From assembly GCA_965247065.1 (NCBI GenBank), contig CBDFGN010000005.1, positions 558,001 to 622,000 of the forward strand: 64,000 bases of DNA, written 5' to 3'. Below, one piece after another: positions 1 through 8,957 of the stretch. Below the pieces are notes generated by a model. The model was given only the letters and a program-made list of their open reading frames with translations, had not been told where the DNA came from and made no database searches. Each line of letters begins with the position of its first letter. The stretch's first letter is position 1. The position numbers and the translations under genes were made by a program. The DNA is from CBDFGN01 sp965247065. GTDB taxonomy: Bacteria > Bacteroidota > Bacteroidia > Cytophagales > Cyclobacteriaceae.

Positions 1-580
1 CTTCGTCAGACATTATAGGCAGATAAGCTCCTCCAGCCACACAGCTTCCCATTACTGCGGCAATTTGGATGATACCAAGGGAGGACATACGTGCATTGTT
101 TCGAAACTGGCGGCCAAAATCATACTTGTCCGGGAAGATCTGGTCCTGTAGTGGGAGAAAAACCCCGGCGCTATCAACCAGGTAAACGATGGGTAAACGG
201 TTCTCCATCGAAATCTCCTGGGCGCGCAGATTCTTTTTGGCTGTTATGGGAAACCAGGCGCCGGCCTTCACTGTGGCATCATTGGCCACTATAACGCACT
301 GCCGACCTTGGATGTGCCCTAAGACTGTTATGACTCCTCCCGATGGACATCCTCCATATTCCTCGTACATACCCTCTCCGGCCAAGGCACCGATTTCCAG
401 GGTTTTGGAATCTGGGTCAATCAGGAAGTCAATCCGTTCCCGTGCGGTGAGCTTTCCTTTCTCGTGGTGGGCCTCGATCTTTTTGAGCCCGCCTCCTAAG
501 TACACCTCCTTTAGTCTGTTGCCTAGATGATAGGTCTGTTGTTTAAGGGCATCCTCATTCTTATTAAAGGCAATTTCCAT
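1..580 (-). CDS. Acyl-CoA carboxylase carboxyltransferase subunit, methylcrotonyl-CoA type (partial)
   Basis: Only the first 193 codons are present; the gene runs off the left edge. The start is the ATG whose complement ends at 580. The translation carries the carboxyltransferase signatures KLTARERIDFLIDP near residue 40, YLVDSAGVFLPLQDQIFP near 130 and GSCVAGGAYLPIMSDE at the end of the visible part. These resemble the beta subunit of methylcrotonyl-CoA carboxylase most, which transfers carboxyl from biotin to an acyl-CoA in leucine breakdown; a propionyl-CoA specificity cannot be excluded. It is last in a minus-strand run amidase, MCE protein, carboxylase, with a 44-base gap from the MCE gene. 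The substrate is inferred from motif similarity only. Confidence 0.85.
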   Translation of the reverse strand, partial: MEIAFNKNEDALKQQTYHLGNRLKEVYLGGGLKKIEAHHEKGKLTARERIDFLIDPDSKTLEIGALAGEGMYEEYGGCPSGGVITVLGHIQGRQCVIVANDATVKAGAWFPITAKKNLRAQEISMENRLPIVYLVDSAGVFLPLQDQIFPDKYDFGRQFRNNARMSSLGIIQIAAVMGSCVAGGAYLPIMSDE

Positions 581-624
581 TCAGCATGATTTAAGCCTGA
601 CCAGCATGGGCCATCTAAACTAGG

Positions 625-1584
625 TTAGGAGCCACCAGATTTATCCATGTCCTTTTTAATCTTCTTCTTTTTCTTGCCTAAGGGAGCAAAGAAATGTTTT
701 GGATCGTTATTCATATGGATCAGTAGCGAGTCCAGATCCATAACCGTCTTGTTCAGGCTGTTATAAAGAGAATCGTTGGTCAAGAGCTGTCCCATGGTAC
801 CTTCACCTTGTTCCACCTTTAGCAGCAGGGAATTGAGATTGTCCAGTGATTCATTAATTTTGCTTAGCGTCTTGGCTAATTCCAAGTTGTTAAGGGAATC
901 GGCGAATCCATCAAATTTGCCCAAGATTGGCCGGATATCGTTGCTTACCATCTCATTCAACTGACCGGTTAACTTTGCTATATCCCCCGTTATGGTATGC
1001 AGGTTTTCGCGGTTTTCTCGCACGGTGCGATTCAGGGCGCTAGTAAGATTCTTGAGGTTGGTCAACAGGAGCTTAAGGTCATCTCCGCTGCCTGCAAGGC
1101 TATCTAGTATGGTATTTATGTTTTGTACAGTGATCCCAATGTTGTCCACTACCGGCTTGGCGGTTTCGGTTAGAAGGTCGGCCAGGCTCTTATCCAGAAC
1201 GCCGGTTAGTGTATCGCCGCTTTCCAGCGGATTGGAAATGTCTCCAATATGTAAGTCGATGGCTTTGTTGCCAAGAAAATCACTGGTCAGAACTGCCTTA
1301 GCCGAGTCTCCTACAATAATCCTCTGGATAATGTCTATTGCCACCAGTATCTGGTTGTCCCTATCCTGCATCAGTTCAATGTTACTAACGCGGCCGACAG
1401 TAAAGCCCTGTATGCTTACCGGGTTAGAGACGGTAAGACCTGCGATATTATTGTAAACCGCGTAATAGGTCTTATACGGACTGAACAGGTCTTGCCCTTT
1501 TAAGTAATTGAAACCCAGATAGAGAATTGTAAAAGATACTATTGCTAATAGGGCGACCTTGAATTCCTTCGAAATCTTCACCAA
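625..1584 (-). CDS. MlaD/MCE-family lipid transport protein
   Basis: This 319-residue protein has one N-terminal membrane helix (about residues 9-26) followed directly by an MCE domain (about 38-115, with NNIAGLTVSNPVSIQGFTVG), then a long helical region (about 130-300) and a Lys-rich tail. This is the standard layout of the MlaD-like subunit that binds phospholipid or sterol-like lipids in the periplasm as part of an ABC importer that maintains outer-membrane asymmetry. The permease and ATPase partners are not in the window. It lies 13 bases after the amidase gene and is probably co-transcribed with it, so both may belong to an envelope-maintenance unit. Family assignment is firm; substrate is unknown. 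Confidence 0.88.
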   Translation of the reverse strand: MVKISKEFKVALLAIVSFTILYLGFNYLKGQDLFSPYKTYYAVYNNIAGLTVSNPVSIQGFTVGRVSNIELMQDRDNQILVAIDIIQRIIVGDSAKAVLTSDFLGNKAIDLHIGDISNPLESGDTLTGVLDKSLADLLTETAKPVVDNIGITVQNINTILDSLAGSGDDLKLLLTNLKNLTSALNRTVRENRENLHTITGDIAKLTGQLNEMVSNDIRPILGKFDGFADSLNNLELAKTLSKINESLDNLNSLLLKVEQGEGTMGQLLTNDSLYNSLNKTVMDLDSLLIHMNNDPKHFFAPLGKKKKKIKKDMDKSGGS

Positions 1585-1597
1585 AACATCAAATTAA

Positions 1598-2386
1598 TCA
1601 ATTGTAGGATTCGATCTCATCCTTGTAGTCACGGAACGCCCTAAAAATTCCGGATGCAATGTAGGTTTGCTGTAATTTATCATTTAAATCCTTCTCCTCT
1701 TGTGGATTCGACAAAAACCCAACCTCAATCAGTACGCTTGGCATTGACGTTTTCCACAACACCACAAATCCGGCTTGCTTCACTCCACGACTTACACGCC
1801 CCACCCGATTCTTGAATTGCTGCTCCACTTTTTGGGCCAGGTCAAGACTGTTCTCCAAATAAGCATTTTGATACAGAGAAAAGATTATGTGCGACTCGGG
1901 AGAATTCGGATCAAATCCCTGGTAATTCTGCTGATAGTCATCTTCCAACAGAATTGCTGAATTTTCTCTTTTGGCGACTTCAAGATTCTTCTGTGAAGTG
2001 TGCAAACCCATTACATAGGTTTCGGTCCCTTTGATCCGAGAGCTGTATGGAGCCGAGTTACAATGGATAGATATGAATAAATCGGCCCCATTTTTGTTAG
2101 CAAGATTAGCGCGATCAATGAGGGATGGGAAAGAGTCGTCCAGTCGGGTATATACCACTTCAACATCCTTTAAGTGCTTCTTGATGATATTGCCTAGTTC
2201 AAGTGAGATCTTTAAGGCGACATTTTTCTCGCGTGAGAATTGTCCGGAAGTTCCTTGGTCCTTGCCGCCGTGCCCCGCATCAATAACCACTTTTCTCACC
2301 CGATATTCCCTTATTCCAATCTCGGTAAACGATACCAATACTAAGAAAAGCCCTAAAACCGAAGCGGAAAGAATATTCTTGACCAT
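1598..2386 (-). CDS. N-acetylmuramoyl-L-alanine amidase (Amidase_3)
   Basis: The protein cleaves the amide bond between muramic acid and the stem peptide of peptidoglycan. It shows the Amidase_3 zinc motifs: VVIDAGHGGKDQG near the start, the conserved Glu in FSREKNVALKIS, ISIHCNSA in the middle and VLIEVGFLSN near the C terminus. The ATG at 2386 is preferred over an in-frame TTG at 2461 because it places a hydrophobic export segment (NILSASVLGLFLVLVSF) right at the N terminus, giving 262 residues, and leaves room for divergent promoters with lptD. The protein is probably exported or anchored. It heads a minus-strand run with the MCE gene. Confidence 0.9.
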   Translation of the reverse strand: MVKNILSASVLGLFLVLVSFTEIGIREYRVRKVVIDAGHGGKDQGTSGQFSREKNVALKISLELGNIIKKHLKDVEVVYTRLDDSFPSLIDRANLANKNGADLFISIHCNSAPYSSRIKGTETYVMGLHTSQKNLEVAKRENSAILLEDDYQQNYQGFDPNSPESHIIFSLYQNAYLENSLDLAQKVEQQFKNRVGRVSRGVKQAGFVVLWKTSMPSVLIEVGFLSNPQEEKDLNDKLQQTYIASGIFRAFRDYKDEIESYN

Positions 2387-2468
2387 ATTCCCGTTGTTAT
2401 TATGGAATAAGATAGTTTTACCCAAAATTGGGAATTTTTCCCGAAATCTGAAAAAACTCAATTATAAA

Positions 2469-5171
2469 TTGGGCGGGGTAAAGGAGGGTTGGTTTTGCAT
2501 TATTATAATTCATTGCCTCAGTTTTTGGGTTAGTATGGCCATTGGCCAAGAGTTGGAGGCGGATTCTATCACCGCTGATTCCCCATCACCGGATTTTCTT
2601 ACTTCTGATCCAAAAATCATTCCAGAATCTTCCGATTCCTTGGTAGTGTCTGATAGCACGACAGCCGAGCTTGATAGTGCTGCAGCCCCTAAGGGTGATA
2701 TCGAGACGACCATCGTATACTCGGCCCGGGATTCAATTCTCACCGATGTTCAGGGTCAGAAGGTGTTCCTGTACGGGGATGCCAGTATTAAGTATGGATC
2801 CATAAGTTTGGATGCAGACTATATCGAAATCGATTATGCCACCAATACGTTAAGTGCGACTTACTCTGAAGATTCGGTAGGGGACAAAGTGGGTGTTCCT
2901 CTCTTTAGCGATGCCGGGCAAGAATATGAGACCCAGAATATCCAGTACAACTTCAACACTAAGAAAGCTTACATCACGGGGGTAGTTAGCCAGCAAGGTG
3001 ACGCCTTTATGCACGGTGAAAGAGTTAAGATGAATCAGCAGAACGAGCTGTTTATCAAATCAGCCAAGTACACGACATGTGATCTACCAGACCCACACTA
3101 CCATATTGAGGCAGGCAAAATCAAGGTAATGCCGAATGATAAAATTGTAACCGGACCTTTCAGCCTGAGATTTAACGATGTGCCGACTCCGCTTACACTT
3201 CCGTTTGGAATGTTCCCTTCTCAGAAAACCAGGGCCTCTGGTATTATTTTCCCAACCTATGGGGAACAAAGAGCACGGGGCTTCTACCTCCAGAATGGAG
3301 GGTACTTTTTCGCCCTGAACGACTATATGAATCTTCAGGTAACCGGAGAGATTTACAGCAAAGGGGGCTGGGGAGTTAATGTCGGTAGTAATTATTTCAG
3401 GCGATATAGATATCAGGGCCGGTTGGACTTCAGATATAACAAATTCATTTCCGGCCGGGAGGATGATCAGAATATTTCAAATGACTTCTGGATCAAATGG
3501 GGTCATACTCCAAAGACCAAAGGTAGATCTCGGACATCGGCCTCGGTGAATGCAGGTTCGTCCAGCTTCAATCAGAACAATGTGCTTTCAGTGGAGCGAA
3601 ATGTGACGTCCACCTTCGCCTCCAACGTATCCTTTTCAACCTCATTCAGGGACACCCCGTTCAATATGTCGGCCAGCCTGAGGCACACTCAGAATATTTC
3701 CACTAACCAGGTTGATCTTACCCTGCCCAACATGAGTTTTAATATGAACCAGATCTACCCTTTCAAAGGTAAAGGGGGCGGGACGGGTAGGAAATGGCTG
3801 GACAACATGAATTTAAGGTATAGCATGAATTCCCTGAACAGAATCACCAACCGGATAGGAGGTGATAGCATTGCCCCATTTAATTTTGAAACAATACCAA
3901 CCCTTCTTGAAAATGCAAAAAACGGAATTAAACACGTTATTCCACTCCAGACCTCATTCAACATATTGAAGCAATTCACATTCTCCCCGAGCCTGAATTT
4001 TACCGAGCTTTGGTATCTCGAAAAACTCAATTACACTTACAATGAGGAAATGCAAACCATTGAAACCGATACTATTGAGGGTTTCAACCGGGTCAATTGG
4101 TATCGTGTAGGTGCAAGCATGAACACTCAGATCTACGGAATATATCAATTCAAAGGAAAATGGCTTCAAGCTATTCGACACCGCATGCAGCCCTCAATAG
4201 GGGTCAGTTTCCAGCCGAATTTCGCAGATCCAAAATTCGGATATTATCAGGACTTCCAATTCAATGAACAAGGGGATACCAGGCAAAGGTCACGGTACCA
4301 GGGCTTCATATATGGCTCACCGCCGCGTGGTGAATCCGCCTCCTTGAGTTTTTCGATGCAGAATAACCTGGAAGCGAAGGTTAAGCGTAAAAAAGACTCT
4401 ACGGATGCTATGACCAAAATGATGCTGATTGAAAACTTCTCCTTGAATTCGAGTTATAATTTCGCTGCTGACTCGTTTCAATTAAGTACAATTAATCTGG
4501 GGATCAGAACCAAAATCTTTAAAAAGAAATTCAACATAAATCTTTCTGGAGTTCTGGATCCTTATGTTTACCGGTTGGACACTGCTTTTGTAAGCAGTAA
4601 CGGGCGCTTGAATGTTCAGCAGCGAAGAATTGATAAATTTACCTGGGAAAACGGTGATGGATTAGGTCAATTAAGCAGCGTCCGTTTTCAAACCGGCTTA
4701 AGGCTGAGTCCGAAGTTCTTTAATCCAAATGCCAAGGAGTCGGATTCAAAGGAGGATCGTCGCGACAGGGATGACTTGACGGAAGAGGAGCAACAGGAAC
4801 TGGATTATATAGATGCCAATCCCAATTTGTACGTGGATTTTAGCATACCGTGGAAACTTAACCTCAACTACAGCGTAAACTATCGAAAAATGGGGTTTTC
4901 CGAAAGTCAGATCGTCCAAACGCTGACTTTTAATGGAGATTTTAATGTTACACCCAAAACAAAAATTGGTTTTCGATCAGGATACGATTTTCAAAGGAAG
5001 AAAATTACCCAAACCAGTATAGATATAAATCGTGACCTTCATTGCTGGGAGTTAAACTTTAATTGGGTTCCCTTTGGAAGATTCACATCTTATAATTTTT
5101 CCATTAGGGTAAAATCTTCCGTGCTTCAAGACTTGCAATACAACAAGCGCCGACAATGGTCCGATCAATAG
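2469..5171 (+). CDS. lptD: LPS-assembly outer-membrane protein LptD (OstA-like)
   Basis: This is a large outer-membrane protein of about 900 residues. The N-terminal part has the OstA/LptA-like beta fold (KVFLYGDASIKYGSISLDADYIEIDYATN is typical and begins near nucleotide 2760). The rest is a beta-barrel ending with the Bacteroidota-typical HCWELNFNWVPFG and VKSSVLQDLQ. In the family it inserts lipopolysaccharide into the outer leaflet. The start is uncertain. A hydrophobic signal-like stretch (CIIIIHCLSFWVSMA) precedes the first in-frame ATG at 2535, so translation must start earlier to keep it: TTG at 2469 is used here. A strong ribosome-binding sequence AAAGGAGGG (2480-2488) sits 10 bases before an ATT codon at 2499, which is an alternative. 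The 3' end overlaps the NUDIX gene by 16 bases. Confidence 0.85.
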   Translation: MGGVKEGWFCIIIIHCLSFWVSMAIGQELEADSITADSPSPDFLTSDPKIIPESSDSLVVSDSTTAELDSAAAPKGDIETTIVYSARDSILTDVQGQKVFLYGDASIKYGSISLDADYIEIDYATNTLSATYSEDSVGDKVGVPLFSDAGQEYETQNIQYNFNTKKAYITGVVSQQGDAFMHGERVKMNQQNELFIKSAKYTTCDLPDPHYHIEAGKIKVMPNDKIVTGPFSLRFNDVPTPLTLPFGMFPSQKTRASGIIFPTYGEQRARGFYLQNGGYFFALNDYMNLQVTGEIYSKGGWGVNVGSNYFRRYRYQGRLDFRYNKFISGREDDQNISNDFWIKWGHTPKTKGRSRTSASVNAGSSSFNQNNVLSVERNVTSTFASNVSFSTSFRDTPFNMSASLRHTQNISTNQVDLTLPNMSFNMNQIYPFKGKGGGTGRKWLDNMNLRYSMNSLNRITNRIGGDSIAPFNFETIPTLLENAKNGIKHVIPLQTSFNILKQFTFSPSLNFTELWYLEKLNYTYNEEMQTIETDTIEGFNRVNWYRVGASMNTQIYGIYQFKGKWLQAIRHRMQPSIGVSFQPNFADPKFGYYQDFQFNEQGDTRQRSRYQGFIYGSPPRGESASLSFSMQNNLEAKVKRKKDSTDAMTKMMLIENFSLNSSYNFAADSFQLSTINLGIRTKIFKKKFNINLSGVLDPYVYRLDTAFVSSNGRLNVQQRRIDKFTWENGDGLGQLSSVRFQTGLRLSPKFFNPNAKESDSKEDRRDRDDLTEEEQQELDYIDANPNLYVDFSIPWKLNLNYSVNYRKMGFSESQIVQTLTFNGDFNVTPKTKIGFRSGYDFQRKKITQTSIDINRDLHCWELNFNWVPFGRFTSYNFSIRVKSSVLQDLQYNKRRQWSDQ

Positions 5172-5740
5172 TACTTCCTCGTCCTACCGAGAATCCGTGG
5201 CAGACCAAATCCATTCGAACGATATACGAGAACCAATGGATCAGGTTAGAGGAGGACCAAATACTCACTCCGGCAGGAGGCAGTGGGATCTACGGGAGGG
5301 TTCATTTCAAGAATCGAGCCATTGGGATTATTCCCATAGATAAAGATCAAAACACCTGGCTGGTGGGGCAATACCGTTACCCTCTAAAGGAATACTCCTG
5401 GGAGATTCCCATGGGTGGCGGTCACATAAATCAAGATCCACTCGAGGGTGCCAAAAGGGAGTTGAAAGAGGAAACGGGCCTTTCAGCTGGTAAATGGACC
5501 AAAATTCTAAAGGTTCATACCTCTAATTCGGTTACTGACGAGGTAGGTTATGTATTTTGGGCAGAACAATTATCCCAGGGGGAAGTCTCCTTCGAGGAGA
5601 CCGAGGACCTGTTGATCCAGAAACTCCCGTTAAGGGCTGCCCTTGGATTAGCTATGGAGGGTGCCATAACGGATTGCCTATCTTTGGCGGGTTTATTGAA
5701 AACTGCCAGGATCCTCGACCTGCATCCTCCCGATCATTAG
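5156..5740 (+). CDS. NUDIX hydrolase, ADP-ribose pyrophosphatase-like
   Basis: A 194-residue NUDIX protein. The NUDIX box is seen as GGGHIN..PLEGAKRELKEETGL around residues 87-109; its core RELKEETGL is intact, whereas the first glutamate of the consensus is replaced by Gln. The preceding IIPIDKDQNTWLVGQYRYPL and WEIPMGGG segments resemble ADP-ribose/ADP-sugar pyrophosphatases, which clear nucleotide sugars. The ATG at 5156 lies inside the end of lptD, so the two are translationally coupled or at least co-transcribed. Exact substrate unknown. Confidence 0.85.
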   Translation: MVRSIVLPRPTENPWQTKSIRTIYENQWIRLEEDQILTPAGGSGIYGRVHFKNRAIGIIPIDKDQNTWLVGQYRYPLKEYSWEIPMGGGHINQDPLEGAKRELKEETGLSAGKWTKILKVHTSNSVTDEVGYVFWAEQLSQGEVSFEETEDLLIQKLPLRAALGLAMEGAITDCLSLAGLLKTARILDLHPPDH

Positions 5741-5752
5741 GTCCTCTTTTCC

Positions 5753-5760
5753 TACCTTTG
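5753..5760 (+). promoter_or_regulatory. Candidate -7 element TACCTTTG before the MATE gene
   Basis: TACCTTTG fits the Bacteroidota -7 consensus TANNTTTG and lies 14 bases before the MATE start codon. No clear TTTG box is found 19-20 bases upstream, so the call is weak. Confidence 0.3.
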
Positions 5761-5774
5761 GGCCTTTTAGAGGA

Positions 5775-7136
5775 ATGATCGAGGTCCAGGTTTACAAAGA
5801 ACACTTCAGGAAAAATTTTAGCCTTGCCTACCCGGTAATGCTAAGTCAATTGGGACATGTGCTCGTTGGTGTAGCCGATAGTGTTATGGTCGGCAAGGTT
5901 GGTATCGAACCACTCGCGGCAGCCTCTTTCGCCAATTCAATTTTCTTTCTTCTTCTGACTTTTGGCCTGGGCGTATCCTATGCAGTGACACCACTTGTTG
6001 CTGCTGCAGATGGCAAAAATGACTCCAGCAGAATCGGCGTATTACTGAAGCACGGCTTTTTAGTTAACAATACTTTAGGATTCATACTGCTGATCATGCT
6101 GCTTTATTTGTCTTTTCATCTCCACCTTTTCAATCAACCGGTTGAGGTGCACCTCTTAGCCGGACCTTACCTGCGGATCGTGGCCCTTTCCCTCATACCG
6201 TTCTTGCTATTCCAAACGTTTCGCCAGTTCGTAGAAGGCCTGTCCCTGACCAAACAGGCAATGTATATCACTGTGGGAGCTAATCTGGTAAACATAGTCT
6301 TGAACTATGCTTTGATTTTTGGAAAATTTGGATTCCCGGCCATGGGATTGAACGGTGCTGGATGGGCCACCCTTATTTCAAGGGGCCTAATGGCTATATT
6401 CATGATAACTTTTGTAGTGGGTCATGCCAGGTTCAGGACTTACCTGGGCAGCTTCAGCTTTGCAGACTACTCTGCTCCGGTTATCAGGACCTTGCTCAAA
6501 ATTGGTTTGCCAGCCGGGATGCAGTTTATTTTCGAGGTCGGTGCATTCGCCATTGCCGCGATTATGATAGGATGGCTGGGGGCTGGTCCTCTGGCTGCTC
6601 ACCAAATAGCTATAAATTTGGCCTCCATTAGTTACATGATGGCTACCGGTATTTCGGCGGCGGCCACAATTCGGGTTGGAAATCAACTTGGACGTAAGGA
6701 TATAAAGACCATGAGGCAGGCTGGATTTACCGCTTTTGTCATGGTGATCCTGCTCATGACCACCGCTGCAGTAGTTTTTATTGTAGGCAGGGATTTCTTC
6801 CCGAGCCTCTATGTCTCTGATTTGGAAGTGATTCAACTGGCTTCAGGGCTAATTATTGTTGCTGGCTTGTTTCAAATTTCGGATGGCGTTCAGGTGGTCG
6901 GTCTTGGTGCACTGAGGGGTATGGCGGATGTTAAAATACCAACGGTTTTCACCTTGATTGCTTACTGGGTCCTGGGACTCCCGGTTGGTTATTTTCTGGG
7001 CTTTAGTATGGATATGGGTGCAACCGGGATCTGGTATGGTTTACTTCTGGGATTGACTGTTTCTGCAATCTTGGTTTCCGGTAGGTTTCAGTTGCTTAGT
7101 AGACGAGGGATGCACAAATCCGTGCCCATGGCCTAG
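5775..7136 (+). CDS. MATE-family efflux transporter
   Basis: A 453-residue, about 12-helix inner-membrane protein of the MATE (NorM-like) family, exporting cationic drugs or metabolites in exchange for Na+ or H+. Family features seen include the N-terminal SLAYPVMLSQLGHVLVGVADSVMVGKVG, the first-repeat NIVLNYALIFG, and the second-repeat LPAGMQFIFEVGAFAIAA and AAHQIAINLASISYM. Two six-helix halves are evident. It starts 34 bases after the NUDIX stop and converges with the SDR pseudogene. Substrate cannot be told from sequence. Confidence 0.92.
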   Translation: MIEVQVYKEHFRKNFSLAYPVMLSQLGHVLVGVADSVMVGKVGIEPLAAASFANSIFFLLLTFGLGVSYAVTPLVAAADGKNDSSRIGVLLKHGFLVNNTLGFILLIMLLYLSFHLHLFNQPVEVHLLAGPYLRIVALSLIPFLLFQTFRQFVEGLSLTKQAMYITVGANLVNIVLNYALIFGKFGFPAMGLNGAGWATLISRGLMAIFMITFVVGHARFRTYLGSFSFADYSAPVIRTLLKIGLPAGMQFIFEVGAFAIAAIMIGWLGAGPLAAHQIAINLASISYMMATGISAAATIRVGNQLGRKDIKTMRQAGFTAFVMVILLMTTAAVVFIVGRDFFPSLYVSDLEVIQLASGLIIVAGLFQISDGVQVVGLGALRGMADVKIPTVFTLIAYWVLGLPVGYFLGFSMDMGATGIWYGLLLGLTVSAILVSGRFQLLSRRGMHKSVPMA

Positions 7137-7144
7137 AATTGTTG

Positions 7145-7980
7145 CTATGAAATCTTCAACAATCGGGCAACAACAAAATCCATCCAGGAGTCCGGCAATA
7201 GCTGAGGAAGATACCAGTACTTCAGCTTTTGGTTTGTGACCACGTAGCGAGTTCCTACCTTTTTTTGCGTCAACGCTCTCAAGATACGTCGGGCGACTAC
7301 TTCGGCGTCCAGGGCTTGTCCCATGGATCGTCTGGACAGGTCTTCCCGTCTACCGATTGCTCTGGCAAATTTAGTGTTTTCATATAGGGAGGCTTCCTTC
7401 AGCCCCTTCTTCCAAATCGCAGTTCTAATTGGGCCTGGCTGGATCACAACGACCTTGATCCCATAAATGATCAGTTCGGCCGCAGCGAATCCGAAAGAGC
7501 TTCCAGGGCGAATTTAGAAGCGGAGTAAGGGCCTGTAAAGGGTAGCGCTACTTTCCCGGCAATAGAGCTAATATTTATAACCCTTCCAGGCTGCCCCGAC
7601 CCCTTTGCCTCCAGCAAGGGCAGAAACTCCTGGATGATCCTGAGAGGCCCCAACACGTTGACATCAAATTGGTAGCTCACTTTTTCAATAGGGATACGCA
7701 CTAGCGGTCCGGTCGTCGCGATACCAGCGTTGTTCACCACCCCGGCAAGACTCGAATCTCCCATCAGTTGGCCAACCTCCTTTGCTGCCGCCTTAACTGA
7801 CACTGGGTCGGTAACATCGACGATAAGGGGAATGAATTGCTGTCCTAGAGAATCTCGTAGAGCCCTTCCTCGATCGGCATGTCGAACGGTACCAAAGACC
7901 GTGAATCCGTTTTGAATCATTATTCGGGCAGAGGCAAGGCCTATTCCGGTGGAAACCCCGGTAATAAAGAGGTATTTCAT
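7145..7980 (-). pseudogene. Short-chain dehydrogenase/reductase, frameshifted
   Basis: The N-terminal frame from the ATG at 7980 encodes a classical SDR Rossmann fold: cofactor motif TGVSTGIG, the NNAG motif, the catalytic Ser in ISSIAG and YSASK with catalytic Tyr and Lys. After SDSLR the frame runs into a stop, while the expected continuation (ELIIYGIKVVVIQPGPIRT) is in another frame, beginning near 7477. One base appears to be missing in the GGCCGC stretch around 7477-7482. The downstream segment to 7145 continues as a normal SDR C terminus, so the whole unit was about 278 residues. It may be a recent pseudogene or a sequencing error. The NAD(P)-dependent substrate is unknown. Confidence 0.8.
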
Positions 7981-8214
7981 AACTCGTAAGTTATCAAAAG
8001 CCCTTTGTTTTGGCGAATAATGACCCCATCACTCCCTGAATCCAAAGCGAAGTTAATTGCCACCGTCAAAGTAGGTCTAATAATTTCGGTCAGAATCAGG
8101 CTGTGTTGTCCGAATATGGACAATAGCATTCTGCACGGATGAATTAAAAACTCGAAAATCAGTGGATTAACATTTTGGCGTGAGCCTTGACTCAGAAGAG
8201 ATATATGTTTGACA

Positions 8215-8561
8215 ATGGATGCGCCGCAAGATAACCAGAAACTTCATACTCTTCTGAACCTGGACACTACCCGATTGGACCATTAGACGAGCCAAGAATT
8301 GAAGTGCCTGGTCGAGAAAACAGGCAGGAAAGAAGAACATCATTCTCGATTTGGGGGGTGTAAATACCTGGATTCTGGTGGTTTTTCAGCGATTCTTCTT
8401 ACAAACCGCATTTGCGTTGAGGAAGAGGGTGAGTTGATCCTATAAATGCCCAAGAAAATATACATCGATTGTTCCGGATGGCCCATCTGGAAGAAATCCT
8501 TAATCTGAGGGTAAATTTGGAGGATGCAATGGGAGATATTATTTCTCGCAGGTCCGCCTAA
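8215..8561 (+). pseudogene. Decayed STAS-domain (anti-sigma factor antagonist) gene
   Basis: No open frame survives, but pieces in three frames line up in order as a Bacteroidota STAS protein: KLHTLLNLDTTRLD, then ELKCLVEK, GKKNIILDLGGV, YLDSGGFSAILLTNRICVEE, and NAQENIHRLFRMAHLEEILN, ending at TAA 8559-8561. The YLDSGG piece is the phospho-acceptor serine region of anti-anti-sigma factors. Damage seen: an in-frame TAG at 8284 and frame changes near 8325, 8362 and 8441. The coding identity is clear and the gene is dead as read. The 234 bases upstream (7981-8214) hold nothing I can identify. Confidence 0.75.
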
Positions 8562-8618
8562 TTCCTCACGGTCAGGACCATATTTCCAAAGTTTCTACTG
8601 GTAGTTTCCAAAGTTGGT

Positions 8619-8626
8619 TAATTTTG
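8619..8626 (+). promoter_or_regulatory. Candidate -7 element TAATTTTG before gatC
   Basis: TAATTTTG matches TANNTTTG and ends 11 bases before the gatC ATG, which would give a very short leader. The -33 position has only a partial match, so this is tentative. Confidence 0.3.
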
Positions 8627-8637
8627 GAGCTTTCGCT

Positions 8638-8925
8638 ATGAACATAGATCAGGATACCGTACGAAAGATCTATCATCTAGCCCGGTTGGAATATGACCCC
8701 AAGAAGGATTCCAAAATGGTTGAGAGTCTCAAGGAGATATTGGAATGGATGGAACATCTGAATCAACTGAATACTGATGACGTAGAGCCTTTAACCAATA
8801 TGTCTTACGAGGTGAATGTCTACCGGGAGGATAAAGTAAACCAAAAGCTGGATCGAGAGCGCGGATTGCGTAATGCCCCTGATAGTGATGGCCGCTTCTT
8901 CAAAGTTCCAAAGGTTATCGACTAA
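8638..8925 (+). CDS. gatC: Asp-tRNA(Asn)/Glu-tRNA(Gln) amidotransferase subunit C
   Basis: A 95-residue GatC. It begins MNIDQDTVRKIYHLARLE and contains the family core LNQLNTDDVEPLTNMS and the C-terminal FFKVPKVID. GatC stabilises the GatA-GatB complex that converts mischarged Glu-tRNA(Gln) or Asp-tRNA(Asn) by transamidation. The ATG at 8638 is chosen over an upstream TTG/GTG-type extension because the family starts here. It stands alone without gatA or gatB, as is common in this phylum, and is followed 32 bases later by the large membrane/TPR gene. Confidence 0.93.
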   Translation: MNIDQDTVRKIYHLARLEYDPKKDSKMVESLKEILEWMEHLNQLNTDDVEPLTNMSYEVNVYREDKVNQKLDRERGLRNAPDSDGRFFKVPKVID

Positions 8926-8957
8926 GTTTTTTCCATTCCAAGGCAAATTCTGATTGG

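Noticed and set aside
2403..2445. Inverted repeat TTGGGAATTTTTCCCGA between the amidase and lptD starts
   Set aside because: Short and A/T-rich in the loop, with no second copy; could be an operator, but nothing supports it.
7981..8214. Long open minus-strand frame without a good start upstream of the SDR gene (ending in DSGSDGVIIRQNKG)
   Set aside because: It has only an internal ATG about 50 codons before its stop, no recognisable family, and runs opposite the STAS relic, where chance open frames are expected.
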